Shown: piece by piece, positions 53,198 through 61,172 of the stretch
Position numbering within the stretch: position 1 is the first letter of the stretch
How the letters are laid out: every line of letters starts with the position of its first letter
Source of the DNA: Candidatus Leptovillus gracilis
GTDB taxonomy: Bacteria > Chloroflexota > Anaerolineae > Promineifilales > Promineifilaceae
Assembly (NCBI GenBank): GCA_016716065.1
Contig: JADJXA010000005.1
Coordinates: 323,096-387,095 of the forward strand
DNA length: 64,000 nucleotides
Direction of reading: 5' to 3'
Program-made: the position numbers and the translations under genes
Notes under the pieces: generated by a model
The model's database searches: none
The model's input: the letters and a program-made list of their open reading frames with translations, nothing else
What the model was told of the DNA's origin: nothing

Positions 53198-53647
53198 TTA
53201 ATCGGCGATGAGGATAATAACGGTATCGTCGGGGCGGGTTTGCACGGTGAGGGTGCGCAACGGCCGTTCCGCCGGTCCCTGCTCCAATTCCCCGGCCGCG
53301 CCAAAGTGGCTGCCGTGGCAAGGGCATTGGAACCCGGAAACGGCCGTGATCTTTTGCTGCACCAGGCAGCCCAAATGGGGACACACCGCGTCCAACGCCG
53401 TCAGATAACCGGCGTCATTGCGCAGCCAGGCGCGCGCCGCCGCCACGTAAGTGGTGGAGCCGGGGGGGAAATCGGCCAATTTGCCAGCCTCTACCAGCAG
53501 GGAGGGCGTATTGGGCAGCCCCTCCGCGTCCAGAAAACGCCCTATCTGGTAAAGCGACACCCCCAGCGCGGCCATCCAGCCACCGTGGGTCAACAAGGCC
53601 AAAAAACGGCGGCGGGATAAGTTAGAAACCTGTGTTGCTTCGTTCAT
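53198..53647 (-). CDS. Rieske [2Fe-2S] protein
   Basis: The start at 53647 gives 149 residues. A Tat-type signal/anchor is visible (LSRRRFLALLTHGGWMAAL). The cluster ligands are in CPHLGC and CPCHGSHF at about 92-97 and 113-120, both complete with the disulfide cysteines. It is the last gene of the unit that begins with PocR and would sit on the outer membrane face, passing electrons from quinol (via the cytochrome b encoded at 54987-56033) to the nine-haem cytochrome. Length is typical of the short bacterial Rieske proteins. Confidence 0.93.
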   Translation of the reverse strand: MNEATQVSNLSRRRFLALLTHGGWMAALGVSLYQIGRFLDAEGLPNTPSLLVEAGKLADFPPGSTTYVAAARAWLRNDAGYLTALDAVCPHLGCLVQQKITAVSGFQCPCHGSHFGAAGELEQGPAERPLRTLTVQTRPDDTVIILIAD

Positions 53648-53690
53648 AGGCCACAGAACTATCAATCACCAATCGCCAATCGCTCATACG
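53648..53690. repeat. CAATCGC heptad array
   Basis: Three CAATCAC/CAATCGC words with period 7 at 53662-53684. The array reaches into the last codons of the nine-haem cytochrome gene and encodes its end (LAIGD) and stop. Confidence 0.7.
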
Positions 53691-54990
53691 CATGGCATTC
53701 GTGGCAGTAATGGCTTTCCTGCTGGTCGGGCTGCTGCTGGCAGCCGCTGCCCAAGACTAGAGGCACTTCGTAAAGACGGCCGTCTACTTTGCCCGTCTCC
53801 ACCAACCGCTCACCGTCCCATTGAATCCAGCCAAAAGTCTCGCCGCGCGTTGTGGCGATGACAGTGTCGCCGACGGCCACACTGTAGTTGGGGTTGAGAT
53901 TGGCCGAAAGGATGGCCGGGTGGCGCGGGTCGCTGATGGTTGTCAGCAGGGGCATCTCGGTCAGCGTGCCGTGACAGGTCTGGCACTGCACATATTGAAT
54001 CTCGGCCTGGCTGGAATGAATGTCGCCATCACCCATCACCTCGCCGTTGGTGTGGCAGTCTACACAGTCCAACACCCATTCACACAGCGTAAACTGGGCG
54101 ATAGGCTGATAATATTCCAATTCCCGCTGCTCTTGGGCCGTTAAGCTGTGCGGCCCAGGCAAATCATCCCGCTGCAGAAAGGCCATCTGGCGCAGCGAAT
54201 AGTTGCCGCGATTGTGGCAGTGGTTGCATTGGTAGTAAGGGATGGCGGTGGTCAGTTGGTGCGCGGCGGCATGCCCCGGCTCGTCTCTGGGGATGGTCGG
54301 GTCGCTGCCGCGATAGAGGCCATCGTTTTCGTAGATGACGTGGCAGGCGGCACAGCCGGTGGCGCGGAAAAAGTAAGGCTGGGCCAGGGGCACGGCCGTT
54401 ACGTGGCAAAGCTGGCAATCCTGGGCAAAGGTGTGGATGGCGTCCGGCGCGTCTGGGCCAGGATTAAACGGCGTCAGCGCCGCGACGCCGGTCGCTGTCG
54501 TGATCCAGTCGTCTTGCACGGCGACGATGCCGTAACGGGCCACAGGGTCGGGCTGCCCGCCAAAGGCGTAATTGACCTGGGCGATAGCGCCGGCGTAGGT
54601 GGTCATGACGGTAGTCATGACGCGGTGGATGTGATCACGGCCGTCGGCCGCCGCCCCACTATGACAGGTAGAGCCGCCGCACGATTCGGCGACAACGGCT
54701 AAATCGCTGGGATTCCCGGTCGCGCCGCGCATCGTCGCGTGGGCCAAGTCGGCGTCTACTGCCAGCCCATCGCCGCCGTGGCAAAGCACGCAGCCAAACG
54801 CCTCTTGCGGGTGGCTGGGGCTGATTTCTTCGATGCCCTGGTGGCAGGTGAGGCACAATTCTGGCCGGCCGGTGAGGGTGGGCGTGAGGCTGATGATTGC
54901 CGGTTGGCGCGACTGGCGCGCAACAGCAGCGACAGTGAGTAAGAAGAGAAGCAGGCCGAGTACGGCCGTTACTTTCTGATAACGGTTCAT
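53662..54990 (-). CDS. Nine-haem c-type cytochrome
   Basis: The start at 54990 overlaps the cytochrome b stop (ATGA). 442 residues with an N-terminal helix (AVLGLLLFLLTVAAVA). Haem sites: CLTCH, CVLCH, CGGSTCH (CX4CH), CQLCH, CAACH, CNHCH, CVDCH, CQTCH and CHECH, that is eight CXXCH and one CX4CH. A loop of about 55 residues without haem (TTVMTTYAGAIAQVN onward) lies after the third, and 80 residues precede the last. It is anchored outside the membrane and is the probable electron acceptor from Rieske/cytochrome b. Comparable multihaem partners occur in non-canonical bc complexes. Confidence 0.93.
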   Translation of the reverse strand: MNRYQKVTAVLGLLLFLLTVAAVARQSRQPAIISLTPTLTGRPELCLTCHQGIEEISPSHPQEAFGCVLCHGGDGLAVDADLAHATMRGATGNPSDLAVVAESCGGSTCHSGAAADGRDHIHRVMTTVMTTYAGAIAQVNYAFGGQPDPVARYGIVAVQDDWITTATGVAALTPFNPGPDAPDAIHTFAQDCQLCHVTAVPLAQPYFFRATGCAACHVIYENDGLYRGSDPTIPRDEPGHAAAHQLTTAIPYYQCNHCHNRGNYSLRQMAFLQRDDLPGPHSLTAQEQRELEYYQPIAQFTLCEWVLDCVDCHTNGEVMGDGDIHSSQAEIQYVQCQTCHGTLTEMPLLTTISDPRHPAILSANLNPNYSVAVGDTVIATTRGETFGWIQWDGERLVETGKVDGRLYEVPLVLGSGCQQQPDQQESHYCHECHAYERLAIGD

Positions 54991-56033
54991 CGCCACCACT
55001 CCCACAGCGTCAGCGACACAAGGGCGCTGAACAAAAACAATACCACCACCTGCGCCCACCGCCCTTCCCGGTTAAACCAGACGCCCACACCCGTCTGGGT
55101 ACGATCCAGCGTCCAGGGCAGCAGCGCCAACAGCGCCAACAGCGCCAACGGGATCACAATCCCGGCCAGCAGCGGCGGCAGGTGGCGCAGCAGGGCTTGA
55201 ATCCATACTAAAAACCAGGGGGTGATGATGATGGGGGTAACGGCCGTAACCAGAATATTCACCCCATCCACTGCCGGAGCCAACGGCGCATCCAGCCACA
55301 AAGCCAACCCCATGAGCAGGCACAACAGAGCCAACACGGCCACCCCTGCCCGCTGCCGCCATTCGCGCCACATGAGGCGAACGTCCGGCGGCTGAGCCGC
55401 GGCGGCCGATTGCCTGGTTGCCCAGCCGCCATTGCGGCGCGCGCGAAAGACGTGCCAGCCAAGCAGAAACAGAACCGGGAGACTGAGGCCGAGGGTATGC
55501 CAGGTGTGAAACCGCACCAGGGTGGCGTCGGCAATATCTGGACCGCCGACCAATAAACCATAGAACCAGCCGCCCAGCAGCGGCGTCTGGCGGATGGTGT
55601 TGGCGGCCACTGTCAATGCGCCGACGGTGTCTACATCCCAACGCAGCACATAGCCGGAAAAGCTGAGGAGCAGACTGAGCAGCAGCGCCGCCAGCCCTAA
55701 CAGCCAGTTCAAACGGCGCGGCGGCTTGTAGCCACCGGTCAGGACGACGCGCAGCAGATGCAGCGCGCCACTAAGCAGCAGCAAAACGGCCGTCCAGTAA
55801 TGCAGGTTGCGCAGCAGCCAGCCATAAGGCAGGATAAAGGTGATGGCGCGGATGGATTCGCTGGCGGCGGCGGCTGTGGGCGTGTACGCGGCCGTCAACG
55901 GGATGCCGGTGACGATAAGGAGCAAGTACAACAGCAGAGAGATGCCCCCCAGCCCCAACGTGGCGCTAAAGCGAGTTTCGCGGGCAGGCAGAGTTGGGGG
56001 ATGCAGGCGGGCAATAAAACTGGGGCGGTTCAT
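54987..56033 (-). CDS. Cytochrome b (b6/subunit IV-fused type) with altered Qo motif
   Basis: The start at 56033 overlaps the PocR stop (ATGA). 348 residues and about 8 helices. Helix B carries HYWTAVLLLLSGALH (His 14 apart). Helix D carries HTLGLSLPVLFLLGWH (His 15 apart), the spacing of cytochrome b6. The C-terminal third aligns with subunit IV, but the conserved PEWY of the quinol site is TPWFLVWIQALL, without the Glu. It is therefore a fused b6-IV protein with an unusual quinol site. It forms a unit with the nine-haem cytochrome and Rieske protein encoded downstream. Confidence 0.9.
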   Translation of the reverse strand: MNRPSFIARLHPPTLPARETRFSATLGLGGISLLLYLLLIVTGIPLTAAYTPTAAAASESIRAITFILPYGWLLRNLHYWTAVLLLLSGALHLLRVVLTGGYKPPRRLNWLLGLAALLLSLLLSFSGYVLRWDVDTVGALTVAANTIRQTPLLGGWFYGLLVGGPDIADATLVRFHTWHTLGLSLPVLFLLGWHVFRARRNGGWATRQSAAAAQPPDVRLMWREWRQRAGVAVLALLCLLMGLALWLDAPLAPAVDGVNILVTAVTPIIITPWFLVWIQALLRHLPPLLAGIVIPLALLALLALLPWTLDRTQTGVGVWFNREGRWAQVVVLFLFSALVSLTLWEWWR

Positions 56034-56782
56034 CCCCGCGTTAATCCGCTCAGGTCGGCTATGCGCTGCAAGCGATTGAGCATATCGGCCCGTTCCAGGC
56101 TGATGATGGCGAAGGTGTCGGCCAACTTTTGCAGCCATCGGCTGATTTTGGCCTGCGTCGCTTCGTTTAGAACGTGTGTGTCGCGGTCGGCGGCGGCTAA
56201 TTCGGCCGCATCCAGACCATGTTTTTCGGCTAACCGCTCAATCTGCGCCTGACGAACGGCCGTGTCGGGCGGCGCTGTAAAAAATTGACCGGCGACAAAC
56301 ATGGCCGGGGCCACGCCATCCACCTCAATCCGCGCCCGCGCATATTGGAAGCCGGCGTGGCAGGTGGAAAATTGGGGCAGTTTTTCGTGTTGATGCGCCA
56401 ATTTTCGCCAGGATTCGATGCACGCCTGTTGGCCGGATTCTGTGTTAAGGATGAGGTTGCAGAAAGCGCAGGAGTGGCTAATGGTGGTGATGGGCACACC
56501 TTCGGTATCAGTGATGATCGCGCCTACGTCTACCGCTTCAGCGCTGACATCCTGGATGGCCTGGAAGCAGTGGACGGGTAATATGTCTCTGGATAATTGG
56601 GGGGCGTTGTGGTCTGGCGCGGGCGCGCCGGAGAGCAGCGCTTCCACTTCTGGCCGGGGGAAGCGCCACTGTTGACCAACTTTGACGCCCTGGAGACGGC
56701 CGTCTTTCAACATGCGGTAGATTGTGGTGCGGTCTACCTGGAGATGTTCCTGTACTTGTTTGGCGGTTAGTAGTTCTTCCAT
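56030..56782 (-). CDS. Excisionase-type HTH regulator with PocR sensory domain
   Basis: 250 residues from the ATG at 56782. The N-terminal HTH is LLTAKQVQEHLQVDRTTIYR with RLQGVKVGQQWRFPRPEVEALL (MerR/excisionase type). A PocR domain follows at about 90-235, with CAFCNLIL, GQQACIESWR and FSTCHAGFQYARARI as the conserved cysteines. PocR domains sense small organic compounds. It stands between the NrfD gene and the cytochrome b gene and has its own promoter, so it may control the bc-like genes that follow. The sensory Cys pattern could hold a metal or haem. Confidence 0.87.
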   Translation of the reverse strand: MEELLTAKQVQEHLQVDRTTIYRMLKDGRLQGVKVGQQWRFPRPEVEALLSGAPAPDHNAPQLSRDILPVHCFQAIQDVSAEAVDVGAIITDTEGVPITTISHSCAFCNLILNTESGQQACIESWRKLAHQHEKLPQFSTCHAGFQYARARIEVDGVAPAMFVAGQFFTAPPDTAVRQAQIERLAEKHGLDAAELAAADRDTHVLNEATQAKISRWLQKLADTFAIISLERADMLNRLQRIADLSGLTRG

Positions 56783-56789
56783 CGGAAAG

Positions 56790-56818
56790 ATTATAGAGAA
56801 AAGGTTGGCGACCAACAA
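56790..56818 (-). promoter_or_regulatory. Internal promoter for the PocR gene
   Basis: On the minus strand TTGTTG (56818-56813) and TATAAT (56795-56790) are separated by 17 bp. The -10 ends 7 nt before the ATG, so the start point would fall on the start codon (leaderless). TTGG-N3-CCAA lies inside the spacer. Confidence 0.65.
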
Positions 56819-56841
56819 AGCCAAACCTGACCAACAGCAAA

Positions 56842-58038
56842 TTAATCGGCGGCGGCTGGTTGTAACGATTGGCGCGGTTGACGGCCGTCGGCCTCGGCCG
56901 GCGCCACCACCACCACCGTTTCATCAAATACAGGAAAGTAGTGGGCGACCAGCGAGTATACCAGAACAGCGCTGGCGGCTACGCCGACCAAAATTGCTAC
57001 CTCCATCCAATGGGGCTTATAAATGCCCCCGTCCAGCGGCCGGATGGCAAACCAGGAGGCATTAAACCGGTTCAACGTGACCCCGGCCAACACCAACAGC
57101 GCCCCGGTTAACGCGCCCACCCGACTATTGCGGACCTTTTCAAAGGAAAGCAGGATGATGGGCAGCACCACGCCCACAAACAACTCCGTCAAAAACAACA
57201 CGGTATACACACCACTGGTCAACATAAGATGCAGCTCGTCGGTGATCAGCAGTTCGCCCAATTTCAACACCAGGTAAATACCCAACACCCAGGGGATGAA
57301 CCAGGCCAATTCGGCGATGATATGTTTTGGCAGGGTTCGTTTGAACACCCAATAGCTCACGATGGCCCCACTGATGACCATAGCCAGACCGGCCGCCAGT
57401 GAAGAGATCAGGAAAAAGACCGGCAAAAACAGCGAATACCACAAGGGATGCAGCCGCGAAGACATGACGATAAACAACGTGCCCAACGACGATTGATGCA
57501 AAGTAGACAGCGTGACGCCGGCAATCACCAGGGGCATGGTCCATTTTTCGATGAACGGCAGGAGGCCGCTGAAGCGAGATTCTTGCAGGAAGACCGGACT
57601 CAATTCGTAGATTAAAATGGTGGAGTAGAGGGCGATGCACCAGCTGACCTCAAACAGCGCCGAGTTGATGTTGGGGAAAATCAGGAAGTGGTAAAAGCGG
57701 TCCCAACGCCCTAAATCCATAAACAAGATGACCAGCACCGAGGAATAGCCGATCAGCCCGGCCAACACGGTGGGGCGCACGGCCGCGTGCAGGCCATGCA
57801 GATGAAAAACGTACACCAGCGCCGCCAGGGTAAACGCGCCGCCAGAAAAAGCGACGGTGGATAGATCGAAGCTGATCCAGATGCCCCAGGGAAAGGCTTT
57901 GCTAAGATTGGTCGTTTCGCCCAGCCCGGCGTACAAACGGTATGCGCCGACCGACAGCCCGGCGGCGGCAATGACCGCCAAAATGTAATAACCGACCGAC
58001 AAAGATTTGATCTCGTCTATGACCTTTTTGATGAACAT
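56842..58038 (-). CDS. NrfD/HybB-type quinone-interacting membrane subunit
   Basis: 398 residues with about 9-10 helices, the length of HybB/DsrP-like rather than the shorter PsrC proteins. Sequence landmarks: VGYYILAVIAAAGLSVGAYR, FPWGIWISFDLSTVAFSGGAF, LGRWDRFYHFLIFPNINSALFEVSW, VTLSTLHQSSLGTLFIV and ISGAIVSYWVFKRTLP (each quoted in short). The GRWDRFYHFL and LHQSSLG motifs are standard for quinone-linked NrfD proteins. It follows the iron-sulfur gene by 2 nt. It couples quinone to the external molybdoenzyme through the iron-sulfur subunit. Confidence 0.92.
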   Translation of the reverse strand: MFIKKVIDEIKSLSVGYYILAVIAAAGLSVGAYRLYAGLGETTNLSKAFPWGIWISFDLSTVAFSGGAFTLAALVYVFHLHGLHAAVRPTVLAGLIGYSSVLVILFMDLGRWDRFYHFLIFPNINSALFEVSWCIALYSTILIYELSPVFLQESRFSGLLPFIEKWTMPLVIAGVTLSTLHQSSLGTLFIVMSSRLHPLWYSLFLPVFFLISSLAAGLAMVISGAIVSYWVFKRTLPKHIIAELAWFIPWVLGIYLVLKLGELLITDELHLMLTSGVYTVLFLTELFVGVVLPIILLSFEKVRNSRVGALTGALLVLAGVTLNRFNASWFAIRPLDGGIYKPHWMEVAILVGVAASAVLVYSLVAHYFPVFDETVVVVAPAEADGRQPRQSLQPAAAD

Positions 58039-58040
58039 GA

Positions 58041-58853
58041 TTATGCCTCTGTGGTCTCGTCTGGGGTGGGGGCAACGGCCGTTTCTCCCTCTCCCTCTGC
58101 GCCAGCCACCAATGGGCCGGCATGGTGGCGCTTAATTGTCAGGTAAATGCCGCTCAGACCAATGGCGACACTGCCAGCGACGGCCGGCGTGCCATGCGTC
58201 ACCAACCGGTTAGAATAGGCTGGCGATATAGAGCCGCCCGTCGGAAAGCCCATCTCCTCAAAAGGAACCGGCGAGACGTAAAAGGTAGACGTACCGCCGT
58301 TTTCCGTTTCGCCATAAACATGGTCTACGTATTTATCCGGGTTCAGATCAATCCGTTGATGGGCCTGGGCCAGCATACTGCTCTTTTCGCCAAACATGAT
58401 GGCGTCGGTGGGGCAGGTCGCGGCGCAGGCCGGTTCGGCTTCACCTTCGCCCAAACGCGCCACGCACATATCACACTTGACAATCAGCGGCAGCTGCGCC
58501 TCCCATTCAAAGTTGGGCACTTCAAAAGGACAGGCATACATGCAGTAGCGGCAGCCAATGCAGCGGTCAATGTCGTAAGTGACAATGCCGTTGGCGTCCC
58601 GTTGCAGCGCGCCCACCGTGCAGGCGGATACGCACGACGGATCGTCGCAGTGCATACAATGGTAGGGAGCCGAATAACGAGACAGATTGGGAAACTGCCC
58701 GGTGACACCCGTTTCTTTGATCCAAATGCGGGAGATGGTATTAGGCACTTCGTTTTCGACGCTGCACGCTACCAGGCAGGCGCGGCAGTCAATACAGCGC
58801 GAGGCGTCAATGAGAAAGCCAAATTCTTTTTCGCTGGTTATTTTTTCTGACAT
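58041..58853 (-). CDS. 4Fe-4S dicluster subunit (DmsB/PsrB/HybA-like)
   Basis: The ATG at 58853 follows GAGGAATT; 270 residues. Four cluster sites: CIDCRACLVAC, CMHCDDPSCVSAC, CIGCRYCMYAC and CDMCVARLGEGEAEPAC with the fourth Cys in AATC. A C-terminal membrane segment (VAGSVAIGLSGIYLTI) is present, and no Tat signal, so it would be exported with the Tat-bearing catalytic subunit. It links the molybdopterin subunit with the NrfD protein. The last 20 residues are acidic and threonine-rich and contain an ACGGCCGT-encoded ETAV. Confidence 0.93.
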   Translation of the reverse strand: MSEKITSEKEFGFLIDASRCIDCRACLVACSVENEVPNTISRIWIKETGVTGQFPNLSRYSAPYHCMHCDDPSCVSACTVGALQRDANGIVTYDIDRCIGCRYCMYACPFEVPNFEWEAQLPLIVKCDMCVARLGEGEAEPACAATCPTDAIMFGEKSSMLAQAHQRIDLNPDKYVDHVYGETENGGTSTFYVSPVPFEEMGFPTGGSISPAYSNRLVTHGTPAVAGSVAIGLSGIYLTIKRHHAGPLVAGAEGEGETAVAPTPDETTEA

Positions 58854-58877
58854 AGCTAGTAATTCCTCGGGGCGGGG

Positions 58878-58919
58878 CGTCTTGCCCGCTGCCACTGCGA
58901 GCGAGACGCTCACGCTCCG
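58878..58919. repeat. GC-rich GCGAGACGC-type repeat
   Basis: GCGGGGCGTCTTGCCC and GCGAGCGAGACGCTC resemble the hairpins at 21813-21862 and 44969-45031. It separates the molybdoenzyme and iron-sulfur genes. Confidence 0.55.
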
Positions 58920-58923
58920 GTTT

Positions 58924-61101
58924 TTAGACGGCCGTTACCCGCACAAACGTCTGCGTCAACGCCTGCCCACCGCTCACCGGGTCGGTAAACGTCACATGCA
59001 GCGCCGAAGAACTGGCCCCCACGCCAAATGCTGTCGTCAATCCCTGAGACAGCTTGCCAAAGCCCGGGCCCATATACACACAATCCGGCCGAATGGCTTG
59101 CGTCACTTGCAGCTCAATATGGACCTCGCCCACATCGCTGATCACCTTCACCAGGTCAAGATCGGCCAGCCCCAGCGCTTTGGCCGCCTCTGGATTCATC
59201 CACAGGCGCGGCTCGTCTTCATATTTATGCAGCAGTTGGTTGTTTTGCGTGGCAAACTGCGTGTGCCGCCCCACCTTGCCGGTGAGCAGATAAAACTTAC
59301 CTGTCGGCGGCCGTGGCGGCTCTTCCCAGGTAGGCACGGCGGCAAAGCCAGCCCGGTTCAACGTCTCCGAGAACAATTCCACCTTGCCCGATGGCGTATT
59401 CCAGGCGTATTCGATCTCGCCGCCTTCCGCGTGCGGCAAATTGACATAACCCGTCTCGCGTACCTCTTGCAGCGTCACGCCCAGAGGCGCAAGCTGCTGG
59501 CGCAAGAAATCCTCTTCATCTTCATATTGGAAGAAATCGCCCAGGCCCAGCCGCTGCCCCAACTGCTTATAAATCCACAGCGCCGATTTGGCCTCGCCCT
59601 GCGGTTGAATGACCGGCTGACGCAGAAAAGCGCGGTCGCCCACAATGTTCAGCGGGTCGTAACGCTCCAGGTAAGAGGCTTCCGGCAGCACCACGTCGGC
59701 AAACCAGGCAGTGTCGTTCAGGGAAATGTCTACGACGACGATAAAATCCATCTTGCTCATGGCTTCCAGGGTGCGAGCGCGGTCAGGAATGGACTGCACC
59801 GGGTTTTGCCGCGAGATGAACCAGCCGTGCGCTTTGTAGGGCGTTTCGGTCAGAATGGCGTCGCGCAGTTCCTGGAAAACGCCCAGTTTAAAAGGCACGA
59901 GCGGGTATTTCCAGGGCACGCCGTCCAGGCGCATGGCGCTGGCGCGGGGGTAAGGCGGCTGCGGCGGCGCGCCCAATGGCCCGCCCCCTTCGCCGGCCGA
60001 CGGCTTCAGGTGGATGCCCCAATTGCCGACCAGGGCATTGAGGCAGGAAATGGCGCGTTGGGTCTGGAAGGAGTTAACAAAGTTGGAGGTGCGCCAACCG
60101 TTGTGGGCCATAGCGTGGGGCGCGGCGTCGCTAAATTCGCGGGCAATGCGGCGCATGACATCGGCCTGGATGTCGGTGATCGGCGCGGCCCATTCGGGGG
60201 TAAACGGCCGTATCTCCTCCGCCAATTGTGCAAAGCCCACCGTATAATTCGCCACAAACGCATGGTCATACCGGTCTTCGCTGATGATCACGTTGAGCAA
60301 AGCCAGGTGGAAAGCCAGGTCTGTACCCGGACGGATGGCGCACCACTCGGTTGATTTAGCGGCCGTTTTGGTGAAGCGCGGGTCCACAGACACCACCTTC
60401 AACCCCCGGTCAATCGCGTGGCTAAGAATGCTCGTCTCCGACGTAGAAATGGCTTCCATCAGGTTACGGCCGGTTAAAATCAGATATTCCAGGTCGCCAT
60501 AGCTGCGGTCTGGCTCTTCCATGCCATAGGTCATCTGGTTGGCGACAATCATGGCGTTAAAACAGAGGCTGCGCTGCGTGCCATAATTCGGCGAACCAAA
60601 GACATTCAACAAATTCTCAAACTGCACCTGGGAAAGATTATGCGTAGACGAGAAAATCATCGCTTCCGGGCCATACTTTTCTTTAATCTCCAGCATATTT
60701 TGGGCCACCAGGTCCAGCGCCGTTTCCCAGGAGACCTCGCGGAATTTGCCCTCGCCGCGCTGTCCCACTCGCACCAGCGGCTTCAACACCCGGTCTGGAT
60801 CATACGTATTCATCAGGCCGGCCTGGCCGCGGGCGCACAAAAAACCAAGCGAATGCGGATGAACCGGATTGCCTTCCAGCTTCACCACCCGCCCCTCTTT
60901 CACTTTGGCGCGCACGCCACAGCGCCAGACGCACATTTCGCACATGGTCGGGATGAAGCCATTGCCTTCAATATCCAGGAAACCGGCCGCTTTGGCCGCC
61001 TCGGCCACTTCAATGGGCAGAAGCTGCCCAATCGCCAGCGCCCCCACCGACGCACCAAAGACTTTCAGGAAATCCCGGCGGGAAAGAGTTGTTGTTGTCA
61101 T
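58924..61101 (-). CDS. Tat-exported molybdopterin oxidoreductase (Psr/Phs/Ttr-like catalytic subunit)
   Basis: 725 residues. The Tat signal is LSRRDFLKVFGASVGALAIG. A [4Fe-4S] site follows (CEMCVWRCGVRAK, then FLCARGQAG). The molybdenum-ligand position is a Cys in NYGTQRSLCFNAM. C-terminal cofactor-binding elements include NTPSGKVELFSE, LLTGKVGRHTQFATQN and WMNPEAAKALGL. These fit the Cys-ligated DMSO-reductase group acting on sulfur compounds (polysulfide, thiosulfate, tetrathionate or sulfite). With the iron-sulfur and NrfD subunits downstream it forms a PsrABC-type complex; direction (reductase or oxidase) is not decided by sequence, but the neighbouring YeeE proteins favour thiosulfate or a related sulfur species. 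Confidence 0.92.
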   Translation of the reverse strand: MTTTTLSRRDFLKVFGASVGALAIGQLLPIEVAEAAKAAGFLDIEGNGFIPTMCEMCVWRCGVRAKVKEGRVVKLEGNPVHPHSLGFLCARGQAGLMNTYDPDRVLKPLVRVGQRGEGKFREVSWETALDLVAQNMLEIKEKYGPEAMIFSSTHNLSQVQFENLLNVFGSPNYGTQRSLCFNAMIVANQMTYGMEEPDRSYGDLEYLILTGRNLMEAISTSETSILSHAIDRGLKVVSVDPRFTKTAAKSTEWCAIRPGTDLAFHLALLNVIISEDRYDHAFVANYTVGFAQLAEEIRPFTPEWAAPITDIQADVMRRIAREFSDAAPHAMAHNGWRTSNFVNSFQTQRAISCLNALVGNWGIHLKPSAGEGGGPLGAPPQPPYPRASAMRLDGVPWKYPLVPFKLGVFQELRDAILTETPYKAHGWFISRQNPVQSIPDRARTLEAMSKMDFIVVVDISLNDTAWFADVVLPEASYLERYDPLNIVGDRAFLRQPVIQPQGEAKSALWIYKQLGQRLGLGDFFQYEDEEDFLRQQLAPLGVTLQEVRETGYVNLPHAEGGEIEYAWNTPSGKVELFSETLNRAGFAAVPTWEEPPRPPTGKFYLLTGKVGRHTQFATQNNQLLHKYEDEPRLWMNPEAAKALGLADLDLVKVISDVGEVHIELQVTQAIRPDCVYMGPGFGKLSQGLTTAFGVGASSSALHVTFTDPVSGGQALTQTFVRVTAV

Positions 61102-61111
61102 AATAAATCCC

Positions 61112-61172
61112 TGATAATGATGAGCTGCTAACAGTTAACCGTTAACTGTTAACCGTTCATTGTTAATTGCTA
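61112..61172. repeat. GTTAACC heptad array
   Basis: AACAGTTAACCGTTAACTGTTAACCG with period 7, partly self-complementary. It encodes the C-terminal tail (RLTVNG) and stop of the YeeE gene. Confidence 0.8.

Noticed and set aside
58924..61101. Alternative complex III or nitrate reductase as the identity of the molybdoenzyme cluster
   Set aside because: The catalytic subunit keeps the iron-sulfur cysteines and a Cys at the molybdenum-ligand position, is not fused to the iron-sulfur subunit, and nitrate-reductase landmarks (Asp ligand, NarI-type partner) are missing.
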